Part shown: in pieces, positions 52,042-63,466 of the stretch
Layout: each line of letters opens with the position of its first letter
Position numbering within the stretch: the first letter of the stretch is position 1
Assembly (NCBI GenBank): GCA_916048095.2
Contig: OU696579.1
Coordinates: 3,375,235 to 3,439,234, forward strand
Length of the DNA: 64,000 bases
Source of the DNA: Sacculina carcini
Lineage: Eukaryota; Arthropoda; Thecostraca; Sacculinidae
Reading direction: 5' to 3'
Translations under genes and position numbers: made by a program
The notes under the pieces: model-generated
What the model saw: only the letters and a program-made list of their open reading frames with translations
Database searches by the model: none
What the model was told of the DNA's origin: nothing

Positions 52042-54895
52042 ATGCTGCATGTGAACGCTCGAAGTCTAAAGAAAAATTTCTGCCAATTGACGACTACCTT
52101 GGAGATTATTGAGCAAAAATTTGATGTCATAGGAATCTTAGAAACGTGGTTCAACCCAGGTTTGAGCATCGACTACTCCAAGCTGGATAATTATGATATG
52201 TTCTGTACATCACGTGAGCACAAAAGAGGTGGCGGTGTTCTTCTTTACGTCAGGTCTAGCTTGAAAGCTTCCAAAATTATCGCTAAATCCCATGTAGCTG
52301 AAGACGTATGTGAAATAATAACAGTGGAAGTCACGCTCAACAACAATCGAATGTTATTTTCATGTATTTACAAATCTCCGAATTCATCAGTTGACGTATT
52401 TGTGGATCATCTCAGCAATCTGTTGGACATAAACAACAATAAAACCTGTTTTGCCATGGGTGATTTCAATATCAATATGTTACAGACAGAATTGCAGCAA
52501 ACAGGAAAAATACTAGATACCGTCTATAGTCACGGTTTCAGACCGCTGATAAATGTCCCAACACGTATACACAAAAGATCAACTACCCTGATAGATAACA
52601 TTTTCACCAATTATATCAACACCCAAATACACAGTGGTACTATTATAAGTGACATCAGTGATCACCTGCCAGTGATCGCAATAACAACATACAAAAACAA
52701 CACACCTGAGAGTGAAGACTCGTCGTACTCAAGACAAATAACGGACTCGGCTAAGATCAATTTTGTAAATGACCTCCAGGAGCTCAGCTGGGATGTTATT
52801 TACACAAATGATGCAGAATCTAGTTTTAATAATTGTATTGAAATATTTGTCGCACTTGTCGATAAACACTTTCCATACAAGATGAAATACGCTCACCGTC
52901 GTAAAAAGAAGAGTTGGCTGACAAAAGTTTGGTAATATCATGTTTACAAAAAATACCTTATATATAAAATATCAAAGGGAGAAAACACCGGAGAGTGAAA
53001 TCATATACAAAAACTACAGAAATAAGCTGAATAATTTATTAAGGATGCAAAAAAGACATTACTATATGAATTTACTGAACGAGAAACAAAAATATCATCA
53101 GAGGAACTTGGATGATTTTAAACGAAGCAATTCGAAGAAAATCCAAGAGTAGGGTGATTCCACGGGAAATTGCATTCAATAATACAAAGATCACAAACAC
53201 ATATGGTATATGCAATACACTGAACAGTTACTTTGCAAACATTGGATCCAACTTGGCCAAACAAATTGAAAACTCATCCATTCAAAATTAATGTGTTAAA
53301 AACAAAACATCATCGAATTTTAGTAAGTCTTTTTTCATGCGACCAACTAACGCCTTTGAAATTTCACGTATAATCAAATGTTTAAAAAACAAATATTCGC
53401 TTGATATATTCGGTCTCAACATGCAGATGATCAAATTAGCAAGTACATTCATAATTCATCCGTCAGAGTATATTTTCAACCTATCACTCTCATCAGGCAA
53501 GTTTCCATCACAAATGAAAATTGCCAAGGTGATTCCATTGTACAAGAGTGGAGATACAAATGTGTGTGCAAATTACAGGCCAATTTCACCGCTACCCCAG
53601 TTCTCCAAACTATTAGAAAAATTAATTCACATCAGAATCAATGAGTACATAAATAAATATAATCTTATAGATCAAAATCAATACGGTTTTCACCCAGGTA
53701 AAAATACGTCACACGCCATTCTAGACTTGACCGAGGAGATCTCCAAGCAAGTTGACAGAAAATTGTGTTCCATTGGTGTTTTTATCGACCTTAAAAAGGC
53801 CTTCGATACTTTAGACCATACTATCCTGCTGAATAAATTAACTATGTACGGCATTAGAGGCATTTCACTTTCACTATTTAGATATTACCTGTGCGATAGA
53901 TCCCAAATTGTCTCATTAAACAACGTATATTCCGAAAAAGAAACAGTAAATTACGGAGTACCGCAAGGATCTATTCTGGGGCCAACGTTGTTTCTTCTAT
54001 ATGTAAACGACATGTTTAAAGTAGTTACCTCCCGTAAGCTAGTAGTGTTTGCCGACGATACCAACCTAGTTTGCTCTGGCGCTACGGTGAAAGAAGCCTT
54101 CGAAACTGCAAATAGTGAATTAAGGGCTCTAAATGACTGGCTTATACAAAACAAACTGTCGCTAAACACCAAAAAAACCAAATTTGTCTTGTTCTCGTCA
54201 CCAAGACTCAATGTTGATCTGGACGGCGAGATTAATATCAATAATACCAGCATATCCAGAGTCGAAACAATAAATTTTCTTGGCGTGACACTCAATAGCA
54301 AGATATGCTGGAAAGATCACATCAATTGCACAGCAAGAAAAGTATCAAAAGCCGCATTCATTCTTGGTAAAGCGAGACATATACTTCAAAGAGAAGAAAG
54401 TTGAATGCTTCACAATGCCCTGGTTAAACCGAATCTTGAATATGCTTGCGAAATTGGGGCCACACATGCAAATCATACATGAACAGATTAGAGGTCTTGC
54501 AAAAACGAATAGTTAGAATCATATACAATTTACCACGAAACACACCATCCAAACTACTTTTCACCAGAGGAAAAATATTGAATATTTCAGGTCTTATACA
54601 CTTCAAAACATGTAAATTAATGTACAATGTTTTTTATAAAAAATTGCACAAAAATCTACAGATTTGTTTTGAAACAAATCCTCGTCGTCCCGACCTGTTC
54701 CTAGTTCAACACAGAAGAACGCCATAAATCAAGCCAGAAGAACACCAGAATACGCCAGAAATCAAGCTTTGACCATAAACGGTGTGAAGCTGTGGAATGA
54801 ATTGGTGAAGAACAAAGAAATAATTCTGAGTGACATGACGTCTATGAAAAAATTCACAACATGCCTATTCAACACCATTCTCTTGAAATATATGT
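52042..54895 (+). pseudogene. LINE-5 ORF2 (endonuclease-RT), frameshifted
   Basis: APE endonuclease 52042-52935: MLHVNARSLKKNF, LETWF, RGGGVLLYVRSS, FAMGDFNINML, SDHLPVIA. The frame changes near 52930 (KSWLTK), is broken again around 53150 and 53290, then RT is open at 53337-54404: [53 protein letters not shown] stop at 54402 and a frame change near 54440 precede the C-terminal part (LEVLQKRIVRIIYNLP). So about four to six lesions. CR1/Jockey-like by endonuclease and RT blocks. With ORF1 it forms a nearly full-length element of about 4 kb. Confidence 0.8.
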
Positions 54896-54899
54896 AAAT

Positions 54900-55318
54900 A
54901 ACAAAGCCCAATGTTGACTCAATTGCCTGGTGGAGATTTCCGATCTTCTTATGATCTCATTATGAAATTAAGCTCTTGCTGAACTGTAAATTTAAGGTAC
55001 AGCAACCAACGCGTCTATTACTTGCCACTGTACATTTCCGACTGAACTAAACTGTCTATATATGTTTTTTCATTTTCTTCTTTTATTTTGTTTGTTCTTG
55101 CTTTTTTCAAGGGATATAAGCCTTTATGGTGTGGAGGCGTGCAAGTTGCGTGGTTGGGCGGTTGTATGTCTGTGTGTAGCCAAGTGTATCCTTGTGTGTG
55201 CGTTTCGCTCGTTTGTATGCGTGTCTGGCGTGTATGCATGGCAAGTGTATGTCTGTGTGTATCCTTCTGTATTGGTGAACGCGGTTAGGCGTGTGTGTGT
55301 GAATGTGACCGTGTGAAT
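54900..55318. other. Non-coding after LINE-5
   Basis: No gene recognised. GT-rich stretches at 55190-55310. Confidence 0.5.
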
Positions 55319-55372
55319 GGTCATGTGACCGTGTGAAAGGTCACATGACCGAGCTTATATAACACGGCACAC
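55319..55372. promoter_or_regulatory. 12-bp inverted repeat next to a TATA-like box
   Basis: GGTCATGTGACC and GGTCACATGACC are perfect inverted copies about 8 bp apart (55319-55350). TTATATAACACG follows about 8 bp later. This looks like a core promoter of a mobile element or gene, but no ORF clearly uses it; LINE-3 coding starts 600 bp further on. Confidence 0.35.
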
Positions 55373-55659
55373 TGCCGGTCAAAGGGCCATTCGCTCGGAT
55401 TCGCTCGCATTCGCTGGTATTATCTTGTATTGTGATCTCGCCTGCAATAGACTTTTCTCGCCGTGTCTTCCTCGTTTTCAATGTGGCTTCACGACGCCAC
55501 AATGGCTTCCCCCGACACATGAAAATAAGTTGTTTGGTGTTATTATATGTTTACTGTGTCGTTTTGAAATACAAATACAAATACAAAATACTGTCTCTAC
55601 TGAAAATTTGAATGCCGCACAGTACTATATTCTGTGTTGTGTGCTGTGTGTTCGCGCGC

Positions 55660-55699
<40 letters not shown>

Positions 55700-55959
55700 T
55701 TTGCCTGTGAGTGCGTACTTGTGTGTGTGAGTACTTGCTTATGTGTGTGTGCGTAGTTGCGCTTATGCAGGTGCGTAGTTGTGTGTGTGTGTGTGCGTGT
55801 GGTTCAATGAGTGCGCTGATATGAAAGCAAGTGATAATTCAAGGGCAACATGCATGCATACAGAACCGCTATCCTTTGAGTGGCTCGATATTTTTCTTTC
55901 GTATGAAAGCTATAAAAATTACCAAATCGTATTTTGTTGCTATACGTTGTTCTTATACG
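55373..55959. other. Non-coding, microsatellite-rich
   Basis: GCTCGGATTCGCTCGCATTC repeats at 55390-55415, then (GT)n tracts at 55665-55695 and 55775-55800. No coding gene recognised. Confidence 0.45.
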
Positions 55960-57731
55960 CTGTGAATGGGTGTTCCTATACGCTGTTTAGCAATCAGCAG
56001 TATTACCAGTATGAAAATGATTAACGAGGAAACCTTCAAAGCTGGTTTTGATGATACAGAAGACGTCAATAACAGCTTTGGTGTGTACACGGTGGACACA
56101 TTTAATGACGCACTAAAAAATTCGCAAGATTTCAGTATGTTACATATAAATGCATGCAGTCTCAACTAGCACATTGATGACTTGACAACGCTGATGAGGG
56201 AACTAGAGGTGAATTTCGATGTCATCGCTGATTCTGAGACATGGGTCAATGACAGCACAAGTGATTTATGCCAAATAGACGAGTTTGAAGCCTTCCATCA
56301 AATGAGGCATGATAAGAGAGGCGGTGGTGTTGCAATACTTGTCAACAAGAAACACCAATCACAACACGTGCCTCGTCTGAGCGTAATTGTGACGGATGTC
56401 ATGGAAATTATTACAGTCGACATAACCATTGATCGGCGTAAAATACGAATGTCGTGTATTTACCGACCACCAGGCACAATGGTGCATACAATTTCTGAGG
56501 AAATAAATAAGTTGACTGAATATTCAAGCAACAACTATTGGCTGCTGATTGGTGATTTCAACATAAATTTGTTGAACACTGAAGGCCACGCGCCAACGCA
56601 AAACTTCTTTATGACCATAACCAAATATGGCTTTTATCCCTTATTAAAGTCAGCGACCAGAGAAACTCATCGCTCAAGCACCTCGATTGATAATATATTT
56701 ACCAAATGTGTTTCCAGTACATTGACGAGTGGTGTAATATGCGAGGATATCTCCTATCATTTCCCAATTTTTACAAGACTCAATATTACTCAATTTGCAC
56801 GAGAAGAACATCTCTTGCTGAAAAGGAAATATTCACCTAAGCGATTTCTACGACTCAAGCAGGAGCTGGAGCAGATAAACTGGGAAATGATATAAGGTGA
56901 TAATGTGAATACGACATACGAGCGATTCCTTGAATTATATATGCGGGCAGTAGATGATCACATGCCACTACAAACAGTGAAAAAGAGAGAAGAACAGAAA
57001 AGGCCGTGGATAACAAAAGGCATCAGAAAATCTAGTCGCACCAAACGCCAATTGTACACGAAATTTCTTACAACTAAAGTTGAAGACCACAGGAAGTTGT
57101 ATTTATCCTATAAAAATATGTTGTCCAAGGTAGTGATTCAGAGCAAAAGACTATACTGTCGTGAGTTTTTCACGGGTAGAACGGTTTCAGCCAAGGAAAA
57201 GTGGACAAAAATAAAAAATGAAATTAAGATGACATCTCGGAAAAAGGAACGCATTCATAAACTAAGAGACGACGGGGCACTCAAGATGTGGTCCGTACTA
57301 TATCAGACCTATTGAATGAATAATTTGTTGATGTCGGAGTGGACCTGTCGAACAAATTACCGGTGTCTGACGTGAATCCTCTAGAACATGTTGAAAAAGT
57401 GAACGACTCAATGGTAATTAGTCCAGCAACGGAGTGGGAGGTATTCAACGTTATTGGACGTAGTAAGAGTAAACTTTCTACAGATTGCAAGAACATTAGT
57501 ATGAGCCTGATAAAAAGTTGTTCCAGATATATTTCCAGACCACTTGCGTACATATTCAACCTATCTTACACAACAGGTATTTTTCCGACGCTAGTGAAAA
57601 CAGCTAAAGTAATTCCTCTTTTTAAATCAGGAGATAGGTCTGACAAAGGAAATTATCGTCCAATATCGATTGTAGACACTTTTTCGAAAACATTTGAAAA
57701 GCTTTTCAATGACAGACTGAAGAAATTCTAA
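55960..57731 (+). pseudogene. LINE-3: endonuclease and start of RT, 3'-truncated
   Basis: Reading starts at MKMINEETFKAGFDD, then the endonuclease: MLHINACSLN, one TAG at 56167-56169, then DSETWVND, RGGGVAILVNK, LLIGDFNINLLN, SSTSIDNIF. A TAA ends this part at 56893. The linker continues at 56905-57315 (RPWITKGIRKSSRTKR) and RT begins at 57339 (KVIPLFKSGDRSDKGNYRPI, FSKTFEKLFNDRLKKF). It is cut within the RT palm at 57731, where the minus-strand LINE-1 begins. Three breaks plus loss of the 3' half. CR1/Jockey-like. Confidence 0.78.
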
Positions 57732-58732
57732 TGCAAACTGGTGTGTCGGCGTGTCTGTGTGTGCTTGTGATTGTGATGTCGTCTGCATATGATGATATCT
57801 GGATGGATGGAGTGCTGGGTGCTGGCATGTCATGTAGGTATATATTGAATAGTGTTGGTGCTTTAACGGAGCCCTGAGGGACTCTTTTTATGTTGTGTGT
57901 GTGAGATGATTGTCCGTTTTACCTCACGTGGGCCCATCTGCCAGCGAGGTAGTTGGTCAACCAATCTTTTTGTGTTATTGTGATGTGTGGTGTTTAGTAT
58001 TTTGTTTGTGAGATTGTGTCGTGGAACTCTTTCGAAGGCTTTGCTGATGTCGATTGTTATGAGTAGTGTTCGGTGTGGTAGTTTCGTTGTGTTTATGTTA
58101 CCCATCATGGTCTGTGCGAGTTTTGTGAGCAGTGTGGTTGTAGAGCTCTGTGATCTAAAGCCGTGTTGTGATTGTGGGAGTGGGATGTGTGTTGTGTTTG
58201 AGTTTGAGTATGACGCGTTCTGTGATTGTTGATGGTGTGTAGATCAGTGTGATTGGACAATGTGAAGAAGGTAGCGTGGAGTCTGTGCCTTGTTTGTGTA
58301 GTGTGATGATGATGCCCGTTTTCCAGATGTGAGGTATTGTGTTGTGTGATTAGCTATAGTTGGATATGTTGGTGAGTGTCTGTATGCCTTGTGGTACAAG
58401 ATGTTTCAGATGGATGTTACTTATTCCATCTGGACCACAGGCTGATGATTGTTTGATGCTGTGTATGATGTGTCGTGTCTGCGCATGTGTGAATGGTCGG
58501 TATAATGGATCTGTGCTGAATGTGTGTTTTCGTCCGATGATTTTGTTGTCTTCATGTGAAGGAGTCATGTGGCTGATGTGTGAGTAATGATTAATGAGTG
58601 TGTTTGCCTGTTGTTTATTTTATGGTACTGATGTTGTGTCGGTCGTGATGGCTTCGTGTGTGCGTGCTACATTGCTGCTTGAGAGTGTGATGCTTTTGAG
58701 TGTGCTGTATACTTTTGAGGGGTTTGATATTT
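57732..58732 (-). pseudogene. LINE-1 RT region (Jockey-like), part 2
   Basis: Minus strand RT: SNPSKVYSTLKSITLSS and SSACGPDGISNIHLKHL at the start, LLITIDISKAFERVPRHNL in the middle, and YADDITITSTHRHADTPV near 57790-57735, spread over more than one frame, so decayed. It continues the LINE at 63467-64000; the gap is LINE-2. It ends abruptly at 57732 against the plus-strand LINE-3, without 3' end. Confidence 0.72.
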
Positions 58733-59083
58733 AATATAGTGTCTTTATGTAGTTCAGTTCAGTTCATTCAGTTCATTGTATTGGACATATTCAATTTCAG
58801 TTGACACATATCATTATATAGTGGCCAAAGCCAACAGTGGCTTATCAGCTCGTCCAAAGAGACCGATCTACGATCTTCCACATACATGCTCGTCTACAGT
58901 AACACACTCACACACACACGCACACACATACATGAATGTACACCTACACATGTATACTTACGCACATACACAGTACACAAAACACAGACACACGCACATT
59001 TCCATATTGGCGCATCCCTGTCCTGCTGGTGCCTGTATTGCGACGATGAGAAAGTGTGGAGGCGCACCCGACTTCCAGTGGAG

Positions 59084-59583
59084 AGTCATTTATACATGAG
59101 AGTCTTTCTCAGCTTTACCTTAAACGTTTTTATACTAGGACAGTTTTTTAATGTAATGTCCAAATTATTCCAGAGTGAGGGACCTCTGACGAAAAAATTG
59201 AATTGTCTACAACGAGTTCTGGGAAAGGTAATGAAGAACTTCTCTGGGTGTCTGCGGTTAATTTTGAAGTGAAAGCTAAGATTTTTCGGAATGTTCCCCT
59301 TGTGAATTTTGTACATAAGGCATCCAATGTTGAACTGCACCAATTCATCAAATAATAATAGACTGTACTTTTTCCGTAAAGGTTCAGTAGTCTCAGAGTG
59401 TTTCAGACAACCGATGGATCTTATAATTCTTTTTTGCAGTGTTGTGATACATTTTATGGAATGTTTGTACGTAGAGCCCCATGTCTCATCACAGTAATTT
59501 AGAACAGGTTGAACCAGTGTTTTGTAGACAGTTATAGATGTTTGTTCATTCAGTGATTGCCTGATTTTCCTGATAAAAAGCAA
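59084..59583 (-). pseudogene. LINE-2 ORF2 C-terminal region
   Basis: Open for 165 codons: FIRKIRQSLNEQTSITVYKT, LVQPVLNYCDETWG, TLQKRIIRSIGCLKHS, then GPSLWNNLDITLKNCPSIKT and a stop. This is the region after RT in CR1/Jockey-like ORF2. Confidence 0.78.
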
Positions 59584-59839
59584 GTTTGGCTAATTTGGAG
59601 GTTTGCATTCTAATTTGGGGCTTCCAGCTTAGATCTCTATCTATATACACTCCCAGGAGTTTTGCCTCATTCAGTTGTTTAATTTGCATTGAGTTTATTT
59701 CGAGCGGCAATTTCGTATCAGTTTTTGTTTTGCTGAAAATTACTGAAACCGTTTTTCAACGTTTAGAGTAAGCTTATTAACATTAAGCCAGGTTACCAAG
59801 GTATTCAAATTTTCGGTGATGGTTCGTCTGAGTACACAC

Positions 59840-61174
59840 ATGTCTGAGCCTGAAAAAATAATGTGGTGTCATCTGCAAACAGAACTCTTTTGCAATTCAT
59901 TGGCACTTGAAAAAGGTCATTTATGTATATGATGAAGAGTTTGGGTCCCAAGATCGGTCCTTGAAGAACACCACAAGCAATGCCATGATTTCAGAGTAAG
60001 TTTTTGAATTATTGAAACACACAGTTTGTTTACGAGATTCGAGGTAGCTAGTCAGCCATTTGTGACCTTGTCCCCTAATTGCGTACTGTTCGAGCTTTTT
60101 GAGAAGAATTTTGTGGTTTACCGTATCGAAGGCTTTTTTTAGATCAACAAACACCCCTACAGTTATGAGCTTTTTGTCGATGGCATCAGTAATATAATTT
60201 AGTGAGTCCAGAATAGCATGATTTACACTCTTTCCTGACTGGAATCCATACTGACATTGGTCGATGATAGAATATTTTTTCAAGAAGTCGCTCAATCGTT
60301 TGTCAAAGACTTTTTCTAAGATCTTTGAAAACTGTGATAGTAGAGATATCGGCCTATAATTTGTGAACAATGTTTCGTCGCCATTTTTAAAAATCGGAAC
60401 AACTTTGGAAATGTTCATTTTTTCTGGAAATATCCCTTGGCTCAATGATAGGTTAATTATATACTCTAAAGGTTCTAAAATGAAGTCACAAGATAGTTTG
60501 ATAATTTTCATGTTAAGGTCATAGTAATCGTAGGAGTGTTTGCTGGCGCTCAGTTTAATGATATTCCGAATTTCATTTCTATCAGCTGGTCGAACAAACA
60601 TTGTGTTTTCATTTATGTGGATACTTTGCGGTAATTGTTTCGAATGTATAGGTATTTTCGATTCTAATTCTCTCCCAATGTTGACGAAGAAATTGTTGAA
60701 TCCATCAGCTATGTGTTTTTCACCTTTTATTAAGCAGTTGTTATGTTTAAAGGTGTCAGGCTGCTCAGCTCTGTTCTTCTTTTTGAGGACATCATTTATT
60801 GTATCCCATGTTTTCTCTATGTTGTGTTTGTACTCTATCATCTTTTCTTCATAATAGCGACGCTTAGCGAGATGCAATAAACCGGTTAGCCTGTTTCTAT
60901 AATTTTTGTAAACGGGTTGTATATCAGGGTTCCGAATGCACTGATTATATAGCCTCAGTTTTCGTTTACAAGAGGTTTTTAGACCTTTAGTGAGCCAAGG
61001 CTGGTTTTTTGTTCGGCTGCATGTTACTTCTTTCATGGGGAAACATTCATCAGTTAACTTTATAAAAATTCCTAAAAAACAATCGAAAGAGGAGTTAGCA
61101 TCCTCGCACTTCACGGACTGCCAATCATAGTTGCGCAACAAATAGCAAAACTTCTCCTGTTGTACGTGATTCAT
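59840..61174 (-). pseudogene. LINE-2 ORF2 linker and reverse transcriptase
   Basis: Open at 61174-59921: linker [32 protein letters not shown], then RT blocks [48 protein letters not shown] frame change near 59985 precedes [13 protein letters not shown] and [10 protein letters not shown], read in another frame down to about 59840. One frameshift therefore separates RT blocks. Confidence 0.8.
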
Positions 61175-61216
61175 TTCCCGAAAATAAGCGCGTTTTCGCG
61201 ATTGTATTTCGTTTTT

Positions 61217-61960
61217 TTAAAGATTTGCAATCACAAATATCGGTGTATGGTCACTTAAATCGTAACAGATCGTGGCTGCAATCAAGGTTTTATCCACTGA
61301 TTTATAAAAAATGTTGTCGATTAAAGTAGCAGAGTTTTGGGTTATCCTAGTTGGCGTTTTTATAAGCGGTAGAAAACCGAGACTGTACATAGCGTTCAGA
61401 AAGTGTATTGTATGCGTTTGTTCTATGTTCAAAGTGTTAACGTTAAAATCGCCTAGTATGAAGCAATTTTTCACGTTACAATTTTCAAACAGGTCCGACA
61501 AGTTGGCATTAAAGTCTTCTATACTGGATGAGGGAATCATATAAACTGATGACACCACGACGCTTATATTTCCTACTTTACATTTTATAGTGACACATTC
61601 GTAGAGATTTTCAACTTTCTGTGTGCTTTCCAGTACCAGGACTGGATTGTAGACGTCCCGTGCGTACAAGGCTACGCCACCTCCCTTGCAATTAGTTCTG
61701 TGCAAAGAAAATAACTGATAACCATAAATTTAGAAATACTCTAGTGGAGTGTTATCATCGAAACATGTCTCTGTTACAGCAATTATGTCCACAACGGTTT
61801 CCAGGTCATTTAGAAACATCAGAACATCGTCAAAATTTGCTCTCAGGCTTCTAGCATTTATATGGATTACAGAAAGCTTACTTTTGAAAGAAGCAGATTT
61901 TTTTTAAAACTGTTCAAGTCATAAGTTCCGTACTCAGTGTTGAGCGTATCACACATACTC
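61217..61960 (-). pseudogene. LINE-2 ORF2 APE endonuclease
   Basis: From about 61890: VIHINARSLRANFDDVLMFL, VTETCFDDNT, a TAA near 61722-61724, then open at 61705-61217: GGGVALYARDVYN, CFILGDFNVNTL, ATLIDNIF, DLSDHTPIFVI, ending with TAA at 61217. The linker to RT resumes in a different frame at 61174. Confidence 0.75.
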
Positions 61961-62422
61961 ATTTCATTAGATTCATCTACATCATCTCCGAAAAATTCGG
62001 TTAGCGGTCGGGGTGCGCCATTGTTCTCGGTATTCACAGTAGTTGACGTTAGTTAGGTTCCACAATATCGAGAGTGAAGTGAGCAGCTCAAGCTGATATT
62101 TTCCGGGAATACATGAGACTGCGCAAGTTTAAGCAAAGTGAATGGTAAGGTGCAATGCTTAGTTCGGGAGTTTGCATGTCCAATGCTACTTCAGTGGTAA
62201 ATGAACCTGCACCGAAATGCGGTGCACATTGAACGAAAGCAATCGCTGATACATAAACGCACAGGTCTTCGCTCATAGAAACGCACACATGCACCCACAG
62301 AAGCGCACATACACACACATACACATACAAAAGCGCGCATTGAACGAAAACAGTCGCTGATACATGAACGCACAGGTCTTCGCTCATACATAACAAACGC
62401 ACTCATGCACTTACCAACAGAA

Positions 62423-62455
<33 letters not shown>

Positions 62456-62502
62456 TACACATTACACAACCAGCCCCCGTTTACACACAACATATATACG
62501 GC
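61961..62502 (-). other. LINE-2 spacer between ORF1 and ORF2
   Basis: Non-coding spacer with a duplicated unit (CGCACAGGTCTTCGCTCATA twice, about 62258 and 62368) and CA microsatellites at 62305-62330 and 62430-62460. Confidence 0.55.
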
Positions 62503-63356
62503 TCAGAAAAAAAACAGTCGCATACACATACCGGTGTCTGCCCGACTGGTTGACCGGGTAACTGTCCGGAATGTCCTGCCGCGATCAGCTGTTCTGGTGT
62601 AGAGTGACCGGCCGTCGCTACTGGCAGGGCGCCAATCGGTGATTGACCCGTCGTCTCTCTGTTCAGTCAGAGATCGGGTCATTGATCCCGCCGGCCCGGT
62701 CTGACGCATGACGTCATCCAGCGATGAGACACGTACTGCCCGCGCATTCTCGGATATTCGAATTTTGATATTTCCGAAATCTGACCAGGCTGCGTAAAGT
62801 TTTCCCGCTTTTTTCATTTGGCGAATCTCGTACAAAAGCTGGCTGTTGGCTGGCGTCAGATGCTCATTTATATATACTCTGTGAGGATCAAAGCTTCTGC
62901 CACCGTATGGATTCAGTCTTTTAAGAGATTTTTTGCATTGAAGAACTCGGCTCGTTTTTTTACTCTTTCAAAGCGAATCAATAGAAGTCTAGATTTTCCT
63001 GGGGCAGCTCGGCCTAACCTGTGTGCAGCCTCAATATCCTGAGAAGATATTGGGACACCCAGAGTATCAGCTACTTCTTCAACAATTTTGTCCAAGTTCT
63101 CACCTGGTTCCTCCTTGATTCCCGACACACACAGATTTTGTCGTCGGGAGTATTGATCAAGGTCGTTCAGTCGCCGTTTCGTTTCGGTCAATTCGTCGCG
63201 TAACTTCGTTATTTCGGCATCTTTGGCTGCAACTGCTTCTTCAACTGCCGCTTTCACAGCCGGCACTACGATGAGGTATCGTATCCTGCCAAGTACTTCC
63301 TCGTTTTGCAGACAGTGCATCATGCACTCCTGTAGTTCACTTGCGCTGATAGACAT
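62503..63356 (-). pseudogene. LINE-2 ORF1 with one frameshift
   Basis: First part 63356-62913: ELQECMMHCLQNEEVLGRIR, a coiled coil (AAKDAEITKLRDELTETKRR), then CVSGIKEEPGENL and AAHRLGRAAPGKSRLLLIRF. The frame shifts at about 62915 and continues at 62835-62503 (YEIRQMKKAGKLYAAWS, ENARAVRVSSLDDVMRQTGP). It matches LINE-5 ORF1 block by block (same L1-ORF1-like arrangement). Confidence 0.78.
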
Positions 63357-63466
63357 AGCTGCTCACTCACGCTCGAAAATCACAGGCTCATGTGACGGGA
63401 CAAGGCACGTCCACTCAGTAACACGCACAGAAATAGACTGATAGTTGTGCCAGTTGTGTGATATTT

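Larger units (their letters stand above)
58733..63458 (-). mobile_element. LINE-2, nearly full-length CR1/Jockey-like element
   Basis: Minus strand element of 4.7 kb bounded by TGATATTT direct repeats (58725-58732 and 63459-63466). It carries ORF1 (63356 to about 62503) and ORF2 (about 61960 to 59084), then a 3' UTR with ACTGAACTGAACT repeats. The empty site restores the open frame of LINE-1 (VNSKIHEQISNPSKVYST). Several frameshifts and stops break both ORFs. Confidence 0.85.

Noticed and set aside
53951-54301. 116-codon minus ORF
   Set aside because: Antisense shadow of the LINE-5 RT.
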